Part shown: in pieces, positions 8,451-16,455 of the stretch
How positions within the stretch are numbered: the stretch's first letter is position 1
Layout of the letters: each line of letters opens with the position of its first letter
DNA from: Pseudomonadota bacterium
Lineage (GTDB): Bacteria > Pseudomonadota > Gammaproteobacteria > Steroidobacterales > Steroidobacteraceae
Length of the DNA: 48,116 bases
NCBI GenBank assembly: GCA_023391815.1
Contig: JAEWAF010000029.1
Span: 1 to 48,116 of the forward strand
Reading direction: 5' to 3'
Position numbers and translations under genes: made by a program
Notes under the pieces: model-generated
What the model saw: only the letters and a program-made list of their open reading frames with translations
Told to the model about the DNA's origin: nothing
Database searches by the model: none

Positions 8451-9377
8451 ATGAAGCCGCTGCTCGCCTTGCTCCTTGCCGTCTTCCTGCCCTGCTCCAC
8501 GGCGCTCGCATGGTCGCGCTCGGGGCACATGGTCACCGCCGCGATCGCGTATGACAAACTGAAGGAGCACGACCCGCAGCTCATCGAAAAAATCGTTGCG
8601 CTGGCGCAGAAACATCCGGATCGTGGTGCCTTCGAGGTCGCCACCGGCCGTGCGACTGGCGAGGAACGCCGGATTCGCATTTTCCTGGAGCTGGCCCGGT
8701 GGCCGGACGACGTCCGCGGCAGCATGCACGATCATCCGACGTGGCATTATCGGTCGCGACCGATCGTCGACCCCGCTTCGCCGCCCGATAAATTGCCGCA
8801 CGATGTGCCGCAGGGCGCGGCGTACGAGGCTTTCGCATTGAACGTGAACGTCGCGTCCGATCCGCGCGCTTCAGCCGCCGAGCGGGCGCTGGCGCTGGCG
8901 TGGGTATTTCATCTCGTCGGCGACATGCATCAGCCATTGCATGCCGTGTCACAGGTGTCGAAACGCTTTCCGGACGGTGATTTCGGCGGCAGCCTGCAAT
9001 TCGTCATCGATCCGGTCGCGAGCGAGGCCGTATCGCTGCACTGGTTCTGGGACGACAGCGTCAACCGCGATAACGAACCGGAGGTGGTGATGAGTCGCGC
9101 GCATGAACTTATGCGTCGCTTACCGCGCGCGCAGTTCAAAGCGCTGCGCCCGTTTCGAAGCTCGCAGGAATTTTTGGACTGGGCCGATGAAAGTCATGAG
9201 TTTGCGCGCGCGGTCGCGTACGGTCCGGATCTGCGCGCCAGCGATTCCGAGCGCACGGCGACGGAACAGTCCAGGCGCTACCTCGATGAGTCCCTGCAAC
9301 TCGCGGAACAGCGGCTCACGCTGGCTGGCTATCGACTCACGGAAGTGCTGCGCTGGACGTTTCGTAACGAGCGCTGA
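8451..9377 (+). CDS. Secreted S1/P1-type zinc nuclease
   Basis: Trinuclear-zinc phosphodiesterase that degrades single-stranded DNA and RNA to 5' nucleotides. The signal peptide is residues 1-20; cleavage leaves Trp21 as mature residue 1, which the family uses as a zinc ligand through its amino group. The other expected ligands are present: H26 (WSRSGH), D86 or D87 (RWPDD), H99 (TWHY), H154, D158 and H164 (FHLVGDMHQPLH), and H197 and D201 (LHWFWDD). At 308 residues it is of normal length. The 3' end is one base from the convergent prpD stop. Beside a secreted glycerophosphodiesterase and a PhoD remnant, a role in obtaining phosphate from extracellular nucleic acid is likely. Confidence 0.9.
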   Translation: MKPLLALLLAVFLPCSTALAWSRSGHMVTAAIAYDKLKEHDPQLIEKIVALAQKHPDRGAFEVATGRATGEERRIRIFLELARWPDDVRGSMHDHPTWHYRSRPIVDPASPPDKLPHDVPQGAAYEAFALNVNVASDPRASAAERALALAWVFHLVGDMHQPLHAVSQVSKRFPDGDFGGSLQFVIDPVASEAVSLHWFWDDSVNRDNEPEVVMSRAHELMRRLPRAQFKALRPFRSSQEFLDWADESHEFARAVAYGPDLRASDSERTATEQSRRYLDESLQLAEQRLTLAGYRLTEVLRWTFRNER

Positions 9378-9378
9378 C

Positions 9379-10833
9379 TCAGTTGTTCTTCACGAGCCCG
9401 GCCACGAACTCCTGGACCGGCATCTTCTCCAGCTTTGACCGATCGGCAAACATCGCCTTGATCGCCTCCGCCTGCTTCGCCGAGAAGTGCGCGGCGACTG
9501 ACGCCTCGAACTTCTGCACGAGCACCGGCATGCCTTCCGCGCGACGCTTGCGGTGGCCCAAGGGATAATCGACGTGCACGCGCTCGGTCCGGGTCCCGTC
9601 CTTGAAGAACACTTGAACCGCGTTGCCAATCGCCCGCTTATCCGGCGCGTAGTACTCCTGCGTGAATGTCGTGTTCTCACTCACGACCATCTTCTCTCTC
9701 AACGCGTCGATCCGCGGATCGCGTGCCACCCCATCCTCATAGTCCGACGCCTGCAGCCGACCGAAGATCAGCGCAATCGCCACCATGTATTGAATGCAGT
9801 GATCTCGATCCGCCGGATTATCGAGCGGACCCGTCTTGTCGATGATGCGAATGCCCGACTCCTGGGTCTCGATCACCACCCGCTCGATGTCCTCGATGTG
9901 ACGCTTCACCTGTGGATGCAGCTTCATCGCCGCTTCCACCGCCGTCTGGCCGTGGAACTCCGCCGGGAAGGAAATCTTGAACAGGATGTTCTCCATCACG
10001 TAGCTGCCGAACGGCTGCGGAAACGACAGCGGCTTGCCTTTCATCAGCACATCTTGAAAGCCCCAGGTCTGCGCCGTGACCGCCGACGGGTAGCCCATCT
10101 CGCCGACCATCGCCATCAACGCGTGCCGCACGGCCCGGCTGGTCGCGTCACCGGCCGCCCAGCTCTTGCGCGACCCTGTGTTCGGCGCATGTCGATAAGT
10201 CCGCAGCGCGCCGCCGTCCACAAACGCATTCGAAACGGCGTTGATCACCTGCTCTCGCGAGCCGCCGAGCATCGCCGTCGTCACCGCCGTCGACGCCAGC
10301 CGTACCAGCAGCACATGATCCAATCCAACCCGATTGAAACTATTCTCCAGCGCACCGATGCCTTGGATCTCGTGCGCCTTGATCATCGCGGTGAGCACAT
10401 CTCTCACCCGCAACGTCGTCTTTCCCTGCGCGCCGCTACGCCGAGCGAGGTAATCGGCAACCGCGAGAATGCCGCCAAGGTTGTCGGATGGATGACCCCA
10501 CTCCGCCGCCAGCCACGTATCGTTGAAATCGAGCCAGCGAACCATCGCACCGATGTTGAACGCCGCTTGCACCGGGTCGAGCTCGTAGCTCGTGCCCGGC
10601 ACTCGCGAGCCGCCGGGCATCACCGCGCCTGGTACCACGGGTCCCAACAACTTCGTGCACGCCGGATACTGCAAAGCCTGGAAGCCGCAGGCCAAAGTAT
10701 CCATCAGGCAGTAGTAAGCGGTCTCGTAAGCCGCTTCGCTGCTGATCTGATACGACAGCGCGTAATCGGCGATCGACGCGAGAATGGCGTCCGGGGCGGG
10801 ACGTTCCGCCGATTTGAGATCGTGCTGACCCAT
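9379..10833 (-). CDS. prpD: 2-methylcitrate dehydratase (MmgE/PrpD family)
   Basis: Cytoplasmic enzyme of the methylcitrate cycle that dehydrates 2-methylcitrate to 2-methyl-cis-aconitate during propionyl-CoA use. The 484 residues match the PrpD subfamily in length and in the blocks YCLMDTLACGFQAL, RWLDFNDTW with EWGHPSDNLGG, HEIQGIGALENSFN, and FPAEFHGQTAVEAAM. The start codon overlaps the prpC stop by one base (TAATG), so the two are translationally coupled. The related MmgE proteins are alternatives, but the prpC neighbour makes PrpD the best call. No methylisocitrate lyase (prpB) or aconitase gene is adjacent. Confidence 0.92.
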   Translation of the reverse strand: MGQHDLKSAERPAPDAILASIADYALSYQISSEAAYETAYYCLMDTLACGFQALQYPACTKLLGPVVPGAVMPGGSRVPGTSYELDPVQAAFNIGAMVRWLDFNDTWLAAEWGHPSDNLGGILAVADYLARRSGAQGKTTLRVRDVLTAMIKAHEIQGIGALENSFNRVGLDHVLLVRLASTAVTTAMLGGSREQVINAVSNAFVDGGALRTYRHAPNTGSRKSWAAGDATSRAVRHALMAMVGEMGYPSAVTAQTWGFQDVLMKGKPLSFPQPFGSYVMENILFKISFPAEFHGQTAVEAAMKLHPQVKRHIEDIERVVIETQESGIRIIDKTGPLDNPADRDHCIQYMVAIALIFGRLQASDYEDGVARDPRIDALREKMVVSENTTFTQEYYAPDKRAIGNAVQVFFKDGTRTERVHVDYPLGHRKRRAEGMPVLVQKFEASVAAHFSAKQAEAIKAMFADRSKLEKMPVQEFVAGLVKNN

Positions 10834-11990
10834 TACTTCCTCTGATCCAGCGGCACGAACTGCAGATTCTCCGGGCCGACGTAATTCGCGCTCGGCCGGA
10901 TGATCTTGCCGTCCTCGCGCTGCTCGATCACGTGCGCCGCCCAGCCTGTGGTGCGAGCGATGACGAACAGCGGAGTGAACATCGCGGTCGGCACACCCAT
11001 GAGGTGATACGACACCGCCGAGTACCAGTCCAGATTCGGAAACATGTTCTTGATCTCTTTCATCGTCTTCTCCAGACGCGCGGCGATGTCGAACATCTTG
11101 GTGTCGCCCGCCTCCTGCGCGAGCTTGCGCGCGACTTCCTTGATGACCTCGTTGCGCGGATCGGAAATCGTATAGACCGGATGACCGAAGCCGATGATGA
11201 CTTCCTTGTTCGCCACTCGTTTGCGAATGTCTTCCTCGGCCTGATCGGGCGTGTCGTAGCGCTGCTGGATCTCGAACGCGACTTCATTCGCGCCGCCATG
11301 TTTCGGACCGCGCAGCGCGCCGATCGCGCCGGTAATCGCCGAATACATATCCGAGCCAGTGCCCGCGATCACGCGAGCCGTGAAAGTCGACGCGTTGAAC
11401 TCATGCTCGGCGTAAAGGATGAGCGATGTATGCATCGCATGTACCCATGCACGCGACGGTGTTGCCTGGTGTAACAAGTGCAGGAAATGACCGCCGATCG
11501 AATCGTCATCGGTGTCCACGTCGATACGGCGGCCGTGATGACTGTAGTGATACCAATAGGTGAGCATGGATCCGAGACTGGCGATGAGCCGATCGGCAAT
11601 GTCGCGGGCCGCTGCGGTCGAATGGTGCTCGGGCTCCGGCAACACACAGCCCAGGGTCGACACGCCGGTACGCATGACATCCATCGGATGAGCGCCGGCG
11701 GGAATCTGCTCGAGCACCGCTTTGAGCGCGGCCGGCAGCCCACGCAGCCGTGACAGCTTGGCTTTATAGCCCGCGAGCTCGGCATGATTCGGCAACTTGC
11801 CATGAATCAGCAGATAGGCGATTTCTTCGAACTCGCAGCTGTTGGCGATATCGAGAATGTCATAACCGCGGTAGTGCAGATCGTTGCCGCTGCGACCGAC
11901 GGTGCACAGCGCGGTATTGCCGGCCGTCACGCCGGACAGTGCGACGGATTTCTTCGGCTTGAAACCGGTGTTGGAAGCTGCTTCGGTCAT
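10833..11990 (-). CDS. prpC: 2-methylcitrate synthase
   Basis: Condenses propionyl-CoA with oxaloacetate to 2-methylcitrate, the entry step of the methylcitrate cycle. Citrate-synthase fold with the catalytic residues in LYAEHEFNAS (His), GFGHPVY (His) and FPNLDWYS (Asp). The N-terminal block GNTALCTVGRSGNDLHYRGYDI and length of 385 residues are typical of PrpC rather than GltA. ATG 11990 is preceded by AGGGGG at about seven bases; the frame is open further upstream, but those codons do not look like family sequence. It is first in a two-gene prpC-prpD unit. Confidence 0.95.
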   Translation of the reverse strand: MTEAASNTGFKPKKSVALSGVTAGNTALCTVGRSGNDLHYRGYDILDIANSCEFEEIAYLLIHGKLPNHAELAGYKAKLSRLRGLPAALKAVLEQIPAGAHPMDVMRTGVSTLGCVLPEPEHHSTAAARDIADRLIASLGSMLTYWYHYSHHGRRIDVDTDDDSIGGHFLHLLHQATPSRAWVHAMHTSLILYAEHEFNASTFTARVIAGTGSDMYSAITGAIGALRGPKHGGANEVAFEIQQRYDTPDQAEEDIRKRVANKEVIIGFGHPVYTISDPRNEVIKEVARKLAQEAGDTKMFDIAARLEKTMKEIKNMFPNLDWYSAVSYHLMGVPTAMFTPLFVIARTTGWAAHVIEQREDGKIIRPSANYVGPENLQFVPLDQRK

Positions 11991-12048
11991 CGCGAACCCC
12001 CTGACGATTGCCCTGAAAGTTTCGGCAGCATGGCCAATACTCTGCCAC

Positions 12049-12058
12049 ACTGGCCAGT
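12049..12058. promoter_or_regulatory. Short palindrome upstream of prpC
   Basis: A perfect 10-bp palindrome ACTGGCCAGT lies about 59 bases before prpC, with another TGGCCA at 12031-12036. It could be an operator for a propionate or acyl-CoA responsive regulator; no regulator gene is adjacent. The palindrome is short, so chance is possible. Confidence 0.25.
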
Positions 12059-12090
12059 CCGGCACTTGCGGACAATGGGGTATTGCCGAA

Positions 12091-12117
12091 GCCGCCGACC
12101 CGGAAGGGGCCGGCGGC
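12091..12117 (-). terminator. GC hairpin after the ferredoxin reductase gene
   Basis: GCCGCCG pairs with CGGCGGC across a 13-base loop, six bases after the reductase stop. It separates that gene from prpC. No T-run, so termination is only plausible. Confidence 0.4.
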
Positions 12118-12123
12118 GTCGAA

Positions 12124-13404
12124 TCACGCTTGAGGCGCGGCCGCCTGCACCGGGCCGGCAAGCGTTTTCAGCGGAATGGACTCGTCGGCGAGCGCCGCTG
12201 GATCGAACGGTTTACACGCGGCGACCATGCGCTTGGCGACCATGAATTCCTGCGCGCGATTGACGGCGTCGACCGCGATCAGCCGACCTTCCTTCATGTA
12301 GAACGCGGCGAACGACTTGTTCTCCATCGAACCACGCAGCACGAACTGATCGTAGCCTTGCGACAGCCCGGTCATTTGCAATTTCAGATCGTACTGATCG
12401 GACCAGAACCAGGGCACCGAATCGTAAGGCTTGGGCTTGCCGGCGAGCGAGGCGGCGGCGACGCGCGCTTGCTCGACAGCATTCGGTACGGACTCCAGAC
12501 GAATGCGCCGACCGCAGAACACGCTCGGATGATTCGTGCAGTCGCCCGCCGCGACGATGTCCGGATCGGACGTCACCGCGTACTCGTTGACGACGATGCC
12601 GTTGTCCACGTCCAGCCCCGCGGCCTGAGCCAGCTCGGTGTTGGGCAACAACCCGATGCCGACGACGACGAAGTCCGCCGGAATCACCACGCCGCCTGTG
12701 CAATGAACCGCGGTAACGGCATCGCCCTCGGCGTTGAAGTCGAGACCGGTCACTTCGATGTTGGTGCGCAGATCCACGCCAGCATCACGATGCACCTTCT
12801 CATAGAACGCAGACATCTGCGGCGCTGTGACTCGTGCCAGCACGCGCGGCAAAGCTTCGAGCACCGTGACTTGCACACCGCGAGCGATAGCCGACGCGGC
12901 GACTTCCAAACCCACGTAGCCACCGCCGACAACGACCAGACGCTGCCCGGATTCGAAGCGCGAGCGAATGGCGATCACGTCATCGATTTTGCGCAGGTAA
13001 TGAAAGTTCCCGGTTCGCTCGGCGCGAGCGGCATCGTTGAGGGTCATGCGACGAGCGCGGCCGCCCGTGGCCAGCGCCAGCTTCGAATAAACGACTTCGC
13101 GACCGTCGTCGAACAGCAGCTTCTTGTTGGCGCGATCGATACGTTCGACGCGTCGACTCAACAGCAACCCGATGTTCGCTTTCTCATAGGCAGCCTGCTG
13201 CCGCAGATAAAGCGACGTCGCTTCGCATTCGCCTTTGAGATAGGCCTTCGACAGCGGCGGCCGTTGATACGGCAGATGCGCCTCTTCGCCGATGACCGTC
13301 AGCGGCCCGGCATAACCCTGCTGGCGTAACGTGAACGCGAGCTCGCCGCCGGCATGGCCCGCGCCGACGACATAAATGTGATCTTCAGTGTGCGTATCGG
13401 ACAT
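12124..13404 (-). CDS. Ferredoxin reductase, putidaredoxin-reductase type (FAD/NAD(P)H)
   Basis: Transfers electrons from NAD(P)H through FAD to a [2Fe-2S] ferredoxin. Two Rossmann motifs are visible: GAGHAGGE at residues 14-21 (FAD) and GGGYVGLE at 160-167 (NAD(P)H). The block YQRPPLSK and the late FAD motif VAAGDCTNH are typical of the putidaredoxin/rubredoxin reductase group; length 426 also fits. The partner ferredoxin gene is 16 bases upstream. Such pairs usually serve cytochromes P450 or Rieske oxygenases, but none is in the window. Confidence 0.9.
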   Translation of the reverse strand: MSDTHTEDHIYVVGAGHAGGELAFTLRQQGYAGPLTVIGEEAHLPYQRPPLSKAYLKGECEATSLYLRQQAAYEKANIGLLLSRRVERIDRANKKLLFDDGREVVYSKLALATGGRARRMTLNDAARAERTGNFHYLRKIDDVIAIRSRFESGQRLVVVGGGYVGLEVAASAIARGVQVTVLEALPRVLARVTAPQMSAFYEKVHRDAGVDLRTNIEVTGLDFNAEGDAVTAVHCTGGVVIPADFVVVGIGLLPNTELAQAAGLDVDNGIVVNEYAVTSDPDIVAAGDCTNHPSVFCGRRIRLESVPNAVEQARVAAASLAGKPKPYDSVPWFWSDQYDLKLQMTGLSQGYDQFVLRGSMENKSFAAFYMKEGRLIAVDAVNRAQEFMVAKRMVAACKPFDPAALADESIPLKTLAGPVQAAAPQA

Positions 13405-13420
13405 GAGTAACGAATAACGA

Positions 13421-13738
13421 TCATTCTTCGGGAGCGAGCGTCAGACGCAGGCCGTCATATTCCTGCCTCAACTGGATCTGACACGACAGACGCGAATTGT
13501 CCTGACGGAATTGCAGCTCGGCGAGCAGATCGCCTTCATCGCTCTGGCGATCCGGCAACTTCGCGAGCCATTCCGGAGCGATGTAGACGTGACAGGTGGC
13601 GCAGGAGCACATGCCACCGCAAATGGCGCTGACACCGTAGTCCAGTTCGCGCAGCGTTTCCATCAGCGAGCCCTGAGGCGCCGTCTCCACCTCGTGCTCG
13701 CCGCCGTTGCGGTCCACCACGCTCAAGCGAATACTCAT
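13421..13738 (-). CDS. [2Fe-2S] ferredoxin, adrenodoxin/putidaredoxin type
   Basis: A 105-residue electron carrier. The cluster ligands are C40, C46, C49 and C86, exactly the C-x5-C-x2-C-x36-C spacing of adrenodoxin; C44 is extra. The C-terminal part is acidic, as in this class. The ATG has GGGAG at eight bases, but that site lies in the arm of an inverted repeat (13740-13781). The gene follows cofD by 67 bases and precedes its reductase, so electrons probably pass from NAD(P)H via the reductase to this protein and on to an unknown oxidoreductase. Confidence 0.92.
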   Translation of the reverse strand: MSIRLSVVDRNGGEHEVETAPQGSLMETLRELDYGVSAICGGMCSCATCHVYIAPEWLAKLPDRQSDEGDLLAELQFRQDNSRLSCQIQLRQEYDGLRLTLAPEE

Positions 13739-13739
13739 T

Positions 13740-13781
13740 CAATTGCTCCCGCCCAACCGACCCGAAACCGGGCGGCAATTG
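13740..13781 (-). promoter_or_regulatory. Inverted repeat enclosing the ferredoxin ribosome binding site
   Basis: On the minus-strand RNA, CAATTG-CCGCCC pairs with GGGCGG-gag-CAATTG, leaving a 3-nt bulge that contains part of the ferredoxin Shine-Dalgarno sequence. It begins 24 bases after the cofD stop. It could act as a partial terminator or limit ferredoxin translation; both are inference. Confidence 0.45.
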
Positions 13782-13805
13782 TGCCATTTCGCGCCCGGCA
13801 ACGGC

Positions 13806-14747
13806 TCACAACTTGCTAAATGAGCCGGCGAACTCCAGCACCTCGCGGGCCAGGCGTTGTTTGTCCGCCGTTGTCTTCATGAGCGTCGCGGTGACATGCG
13901 TGGCAACACCGATTTGCGGCGCCAGGTGCGCTTCGGATTTGTCGAGCACGAAGCCGTCGATGATGCCTTCGTAGAAGCGGGCGATGGTCGCGGAGGACTG
14001 TTCCAACTGCAGCTCGCTCATGATCTTGCCGGTCGGGCCCTTCACCGCCTGGCCGTTGACTAGCGGCGACACCGCGATCACCGGCGCGGTCACCTCGATC
14101 AACAGCTCGCGCCATGCGGGAATTTCCAGGAACGGGGCGATGCTCAGCCAGGGATTCGACGGACAGATCACGATGGCTTGCAGCGACGGATCTTCCGCCG
14201 CGTCCCGAATCATCGGGACGAGCTGCGCATCGGCCGCGCCCGCATAAGCGAGGCCCTTGACGACCGGCTCGCAACGTCTCGCGACAAAGTAGTGCTGAAA
14301 GTCCAGCGTGCCCTCGTCGGTGATCACCATCGTGCGCACCAGGTCGTTCGACATTGGCACCACGCGGCCCAAGATGCCGAAGTGACGCGCGAAGTCGGCA
14401 GTGATGCCCGACAGCTTTTCGCCAGCAGCGAGGCGGCGCGTGCGCTCGATGTGGACCGCCAGGTCCTTGTCGCCGAGCCGAAACCAGCTCTCGCCGCCGA
14501 GCCGCTCTATCTCCGCCATGAAATGCCAGCTCTCATCGGCGCGACCCCAGCCCAGCTCCGGGTTTGCGACGCCACCCAGCGTGTAGAGCATGGTGTCGAT
14601 GTCGGGCGAAATCGCCAGGCCCAGGTGCTCGAAATCATCGCCGGTGTTGACCGCGACGGTGAGCTCGCCTGGCGGCAACACATGTTGCAAACCCACGGCG
14701 AGCTTGGCTCCGCCGATCCCTCCCGACAGTGCCAGTACCCGAGTCAT
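13806..14747 (-). CDS. cofD: 2-phospho-L-lactate transferase (F420 biosynthesis)
   Basis: CofD/FbiA joins the deazaflavin FO to an activated phospholactate (or phosphoenolpyruvate) group, giving F420-0 or its dehydro form. The 313 residues begin with the family's glycine-rich VLALSGGIGGAKLAVGL, followed by NTGDDFEHLGLAISPDIDT, then ICPSNPWLSI and SPLVNGQAVKGPTGKIM, all characteristic. Its ATG overlaps the cofE stop by four bases (ATGA), so the two are coupled. The GTP-dependent guanylyltransferase (CofC) and FO synthase (CofG/H) are not in the window and must be elsewhere if F420 is made. Confidence 0.93.
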   Translation of the reverse strand: MTRVLALSGGIGGAKLAVGLQHVLPPGELTVAVNTGDDFEHLGLAISPDIDTMLYTLGGVANPELGWGRADESWHFMAEIERLGGESWFRLGDKDLAVHIERTRRLAAGEKLSGITADFARHFGILGRVVPMSNDLVRTMVITDEGTLDFQHYFVARRCEPVVKGLAYAGAADAQLVPMIRDAAEDPSLQAIVICPSNPWLSIAPFLEIPAWRELLIEVTAPVIAVSPLVNGQAVKGPTGKIMSELQLEQSSATIARFYEGIIDGFVLDKSEAHLAPQIGVATHVTATLMKTTADKQRLAREVLEFAGSFSKL

Positions 14748-15505
14748 CGGAACAGATCCTGATCCTTGGAACGCAGTAACGCCGCCGCGTTACGCTCGAT
14801 CGCCGTCCATCGCAGTCCTCGTGCAATCACCACTGGAGTGCCCTCGCTTGCTTCACCCATGACCAATGCGGCGCCGGCGGCAACGGCGTCGGCCAAGCCG
14901 ACCTCCGTCATCTCCAGCACGCGACCTTCCCGGTCATATTCGCCGCGACGGTCGATAATGGATGGCAGTCCGGCCGCTCCGATCGCAACATTCACGACGC
15001 CGTTGCGCCAGGCCCGGCCAAAACTGTCGCTGATCAGCACCGCTACGGGCACTTGCCAACGCGCCATCAGGTCGGCGCGCAGGCGCTCGGCGGATGCATC
15101 CGGATCTCGAGGCAGCAACAGCACATTGTCTTGCGCGGCGCCGGGAACGTTCGATCGATCGACGCCCGCATTGGCCATGACGTAGCCCAGCCGGTGACGG
15201 ACGATCAGCACGTTGGGCACGGCACGCATCACTTCTTGCGATTCAGAGAGCACGACCTCGACGAGTCGCGCGTCCTTGCGAGTTTGGGCCGCGAGTTCCA
15301 ACGCACGCGCGGACGGCGTGATCGTGCGCAGATCGACGACGCGACCCTCGGCCTTGGAAACAATCTTCTGCGCAACGACGATCACATCGAACGGCGCGGG
15401 CAACACGCCCGCGCGCTCGATGGCTGCAGCGATGAGCTGTGACAGATCCTGACCCGCTTCGATTTCGGGCAAGCCGGGCAAGGCGGTGAAAACGACGGAC
15501 TGCAC
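14744..15505 (-). CDS. cofE: Coenzyme F420-0:L-glutamate ligase
   Basis: CofE/FbiB-N adds gamma-linked glutamate to F420-0 using GTP. Family blocks seen: ALPGLPEIEAGQDL at the N-terminus, VVAQKIVSKAEGRVV, GYVMANAGVDRSN, LLPRDPDASAE, and ISDSFGRAWRNGVVNVAIGAAGL. Length 253 residues corresponds to the single-domain form, without the nitroreductase-like domain of mycobacterial FbiB. The GTG start at 15505 is chosen because it is eight bases after the crotonase stop and matches the usual family start; the frame stays open upstream inside the crotonase gene. The gene is coupled to cofD. Confidence 0.92.
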   Translation of the reverse strand: MQSVVFTALPGLPEIEAGQDLSQLIAAAIERAGVLPAPFDVIVVAQKIVSKAEGRVVDLRTITPSARALELAAQTRKDARLVEVVLSESQEVMRAVPNVLIVRHRLGYVMANAGVDRSNVPGAAQDNVLLLPRDPDASAERLRADLMARWQVPVAVLISDSFGRAWRNGVVNVAIGAAGLPSIIDRRGEYDREGRVLEMTEVGLADAVAAGAALVMGEASEGTPVVIARGLRWTAIERNAAALLRSKDQDLFR

Positions 15506-15513
15506 GCGATGGA

Positions 15514-16287
15514 TCAGCGACCCGCGAACTGCGGAGTGCGCTTCTCGAAGAATGCTTTCACACCCTCGCGGAAATCCTGGCTGTCGATACACTCTTTTTG
15601 AATCTCACCTTCCGCGCTGATCGCGCCGGCGAGATCCAATGTATGCGCACGCCGAAGCAACCGCTTCGTGCCGGCCAGCGCCAGAGGTGCGGCGTCGGCC
15701 AGTTTCTCGGCCAGGGCGATTGCCTGGTCGAGCAATTCAGCATCGGGTACGACGCGATTCGCGAGGCCCAGCTCGACACAACGAGCGGCGGGAATGCGAT
15801 CGCCGATCAGCGCCAGTTCGAAAGCGTGTCGCGGCCCGACACGCTCCGCGAATTGCCAGGTCAGACCGCCGTCGGGCACCAGTCCGATTTTCGCAAACGG
15901 CAATTGCAGAAATGCTTTCTCGCCCATCACCAGCATGTCGCACGCGAGCGCGTAGCCGGCGCCGATGCCGCTCGCGAAACCGTTGACCGCGCCGATCACC
16001 GGCTTCGGCAATTCGGCAATGGCACGAATGCCGGGCCCGAATTCCTCTTCGAGCATCGCCTGCACTGTGGGGCCGGACGGCGGCAGACCGTTGAGATCCG
16101 CGCCGGCGCTGAAGCCACGGCCGGCACCGGTCAGCACCACGGCGCGAATGTGCTCGGCGGCCGCAATCTTTTTGAAGGCATCGATGATGCCGACACGCAT
16201 CTCGTGTGTGAACGTATTCAGTGCGTCGGGACGATTCCAGGTGACGATCGCCACCCGGCCGCGCTCTTCGTACAGGACTTCGCTCAT
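15514..16287 (-). CDS. Crotonase-family enoyl-CoA hydratase/isomerase, PaaG-like
   Basis: Acts on enoyl-CoA thioesters. Oxyanion-hole segments are RGFSAGADL (about 58-66) and GFASGIGAGYALACD (about 103-117). The first catalytic Glu of true hydratases is replaced by Gly in the second segment, while an Asp stands at the second position (D139 in IGLVPDGGLTW). One acidic catalytic residue in PDGG is typical of PaaG-like isomerases, so isomerisation is as likely as hydration. ATG with AGGGGAGA upstream. It is only eight bases from cofE, which suggests one transcript, though a metabolic link to F420 is not evident. Confidence 0.85.
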   Translation of the reverse strand: MSEVLYEERGRVAIVTWNRPDALNTFTHEMRVGIIDAFKKIAAAEHIRAVVLTGAGRGFSAGADLNGLPPSGPTVQAMLEEEFGPGIRAIAELPKPVIGAVNGFASGIGAGYALACDMLVMGEKAFLQLPFAKIGLVPDGGLTWQFAERVGPRHAFELALIGDRIPAARCVELGLANRVVPDAELLDQAIALAEKLADAAPLALAGTKRLLRRAHTLDLAGAISAEGEIQKECIDSQDFREGVKAFFEKRTPQFAGR

Positions 16288-16455
16288 GACTCTCCCCTAC
16301 ATAGCGCGGCAGGATGGCGCGAAGCCGCCGGTCGCGCAACTGGATGACGGATGCCGGTCACGATGCCCGAATGACGGACATGCTCCAGTCGCGAAACGGC
16401 TGCCGAGTCCAGCGCGCGGCCTCTCGTGATGCGCCCGACGGCGCTCAGAGAGTGT

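Noticed and set aside
9553..10845. 430-codon plus-strand ORF opposite prpD
   Set aside because: Antisense shadow with His/Arg-rich translation; prpD is unambiguous.
11884..13329. 481-codon plus-strand ORF opposite the ferredoxin reductase
   Set aside because: Antisense shadow spanning a gene and an intergenic hairpin; no recognisable protein.
13421..15505. Cytochrome P450 system
   Set aside because: A ferredoxin and reductase of P450 type are present, but no P450 heme-binding motif was found in the window.
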